NCBI GenBank assembly: GCA_022605955.1
Contig: JAKCOZ010000257.1
Coordinates: forward strand, 186,001 to 250,000
DNA length: 64,000 nucleotides
Source of the DNA: Rallus limicola
Lineage: Eukaryota; Chordata; Aves; Gruiformes; Rallidae
Reading direction: 5' to 3'
The notes beneath the pieces were generated by a model, which saw only the letters and a program-made list of their open reading frames with translations, searched no databases and was not told the origin of the DNA. How positions within the stretch are numbered: position 1 is the stretch's first letter; every line of letters begins with the position of its first letter. Of this stretch, positions 62,201 through 64,000 are shown piece after piece. Both the position numbers and the translations under genes were made by a program.

Positions 62201-64000
62201 GACTGAAAGGCATAGCTTGTCTGAAACCTCCTAACAGGACACACAAGCAGACCCTGTCACTTTGGCTCTCAGCCTTTTCCTTTGCCTGGAAAGAGGGAAC
62301 ATGCCTGGAACCTCCTACGGTGCTTTTCTCGGCCCTAGCAGACTGCAGTTCAAAACATGCTAAACGTCCAGCAATAACTCCCAAAGTAAAGAAGCTAGGC
62401 ATGAAAGGCATAGCTTGTCTGAAACCTCCTAACAGGACACACAAGCAGACCCTGTCACTTTGGCTCTCAGCCTTTTCCTTTGCCTGGAAAGAGGGAACAT
62501 GCCTGGAACCTCCTACGGTGCTTTTCTCGGCCCTAGCAGACTGCAGTTCAAAACATGCTAAACGTCCAGCAATAACTCCCAAAGTAAAGAAGCTAGGCAT
62601 GAAAGGCATAGCTTGTCTGAAACCTCCTAACAGGACACACAAGCAGACCCTGTCACTTTGGCTCTCAGCCTTTTCCTTTGCCTGGAAAGAGGGAACATGC
62701 CTGGAACCTCCTACGGTGCTTTTCTCGGCCCTAGCAGACTGCAGTTCAAAACATGCTAAACGTCCAGCAATAACTCCCAAAGTAAAGAAGCTAGGCATGA
62801 AAGGCATAGCTTGTCTGAAACCTCCTAACAGGACACACAAGCAGACCCTGTCACTTTGGCTCTCAGCCTTTTCCTTTGCCTGGAAAGAGGGAACATGCCT
62901 GGAACCTCCTACGGTGCTTTTCTCGGCCCTAGCAGACTGCAGTTCAAAACATGCTAAACGTCCAGCAATAACTCCCAAAGGAAAGAAGCTAGGCATGAAA
63001 GGCATAGCTTGTCTGAAACCTCCTAACAGGACACACAAGCAGACCCTGTCACTTTGGCTCTCAGCCTTTTCCTTTGCCTGGAAAGAGGGAACATGCCTGG
63101 AACCTCCTACGGTGCTTTTCTCGGCCCTAGCAGACTACAGTTCAAAACATGCTAAACGTCCAGCAATAACTCCCAAAGTAAAGAAGCTAGGCATGAAAGG
63201 CATAGCTTGTCTGAAACCTCCTAACAGGACACACAAGCAGACCCTGTCACTTTGGCTCTCAGCCTTTTCCTTTGCCTGGAAAGAGGGAACATGCCTGGAA
63301 CCTCCTACGGTGCTTTTCTCGGCCCTAGCAGACTGCAGTTCAAAACATGCTAAACGTCCAGCAATAACTCCCAAAGTAAAGAAGCTAGGACTGAAAGGCA
63401 TAGCTTGTCTGAAACCTCCTAACAGGACACACAAGCAGACCCTGTCACTTTGGCTCTCAGCCTTTTCCTTTGCCTGGAAAGAGGGAACATGCCTGGAACC
63501 TCCTACGGTGCTTTTCTCGGCCCTAGCAGACTGCAGTTTAAAACATGCTAAACGTCCAGCAATAACTCCCAAAGTAAAGAAGCTAGGACTGAAAGGCATA
63601 GCTTGTCTGAAACCTCCTAACAGGACACACAAGCAGACCCTGTCACTTTGGCTCTCAGCCTTTTCCTTTGCCTGGGAAAGAGGGAACATGCCTGCAACCT
63701 CCTACGGTGCTTTTCTCGGCCCTAGCAGACTGCAGTTCAAAACATGCTAAACGTCCAGCAATAACTCCCAAAGTAAAGAAGCTAGGACTGAAAGGCATAG
63801 CTTGTCTGAAACCTCCTAACAGGACACACAAGCAGACCCTGTCACTTTGGCTCTCAGCCTTTTCCTTTGCCTGGAAAGAGGGAACATGCCTGGAACCTCC
63901 TACGGTGCTTTTCTCGGCCCTAGCAGACTGCAGTTCAAAACATGCTAAACGTCCAGCAATAACTCCCAAAGTAAAGAAGCTAGGCATGAAAGGCATAGCT
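62201..64000. repeat. Terminal mixed monomers, array continues past the window
   Basis: A run of CA monomers starts at 62,399 (also 62,597, 62,795, 62,993 and 63,191) after one AC unit. Private changes are G187 near 62,979, GACTACAG near 63,132 (which destroys the PstI site), GTTTAAAAC near 63,537 and GCCTGGGAAAG near 63,673 together with C108. The last base falls inside a CA monomer that starts at 63,984. Confidence 0.8.

Larger units (their letters stand above)
1..64000. repeat. 198-bp satellite DNA array, about 323 head-to-tail monomers
   Basis: The same 198-bp unit recurs without interruption from the first to the last base; GACTG/GCATG/GCCTG followed by AAAGGCATAGC marks each unit (1, 199, 397, 595, 793 and so on). 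All copies have one orientation, and I saw no unique spacer, inverted copy or inserted mobile element. The array is open at both ends: it starts at monomer phase 1 by chance and stops in mid-monomer. Consensus GC is 97 of 198 (49%), with three CpGs per unit at monomer positions 118, 130 and 165. Most monomers differ by only a few substitutions at recurrent sites. Length, homogeneity and nested higher-order structure fit a eukaryotic centromeric or pericentromeric satellite; that location is inference. I do not recognise the family by name. Confidence 0.98.

Noticed and set aside
1..64000. CRISPR array or prokaryotic repeat system
   Set aside because: There are no spacers between repeats, the 198-bp unit is contiguous with itself, and no associated genes are present.

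Overview
The whole 64,000-base window is one uninterrupted satellite DNA array. A 198-bp monomer of about 49% GC is repeated head to tail about 323 times. Every copy is in the same orientation, and the array runs off both ends of the window. I found no gene, RNA gene, CRISPR array, transposable-element insertion or unique spacer. The very long open frames on both strands are a by-product of the period: 198 is 66 x 3, so any frame open in the consensus stays open until an indel or a stop mutation.

The organism is most likely a eukaryote, because arrays of this length, homogeneity and higher-order organisation are typical of centromeric or pericentromeric heterochromatin. A vertebrate is my guess from the moderate GC and monomer size. 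Nothing in the window identifies a species, and I do not recognise the monomer as a named satellite.

Positions within the monomer below count from the first G of GACTG (window position 1). Monomers differ at a small set of diagnostic sites: 2-3 (AC, CC, CA, rarely TC), 29 (T/C), 63 (T/G), 105 (C/A), 108 (G/C), 111 (C/G/A), 127, 129, 131, 151 (C/G/A), 175 (T/A) and 187 (T/G). The order of these variants reveals higher-order repeats. A 10-mer (1,980 bp) occurs twice at 1-3960 and twice more around 19.0-22.6 and 30.7-34.3 kb. A 59-monomer block of about 11.68 kb is tandemly duplicated (10,891-22,570 and 22,571-34,251). A probable 9-mer lies at 40.6-44.2 kb, a loose 6-8-mer at 48-53.6 kb, and a 3-mer at 61.0-62.2 kb. 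A stretch of 27 substitution-free monomers occupies 55,663-61,012.

Two segments, about 14.68-18.85 kb and 46.7-58.74 kb, carry dozens of isolated one-base indels, mostly in homopolymers. Neighbouring segments of up to 17 kb have none. This looks like lower-accuracy assembly patches rather than biology, and it bears on whether the 11.68-kb duplication is real. The best functional hint is a conserved 17-bp site in each monomer that matches the mammalian CENP-B box at 12 of 17 positions but lacks three core bases.
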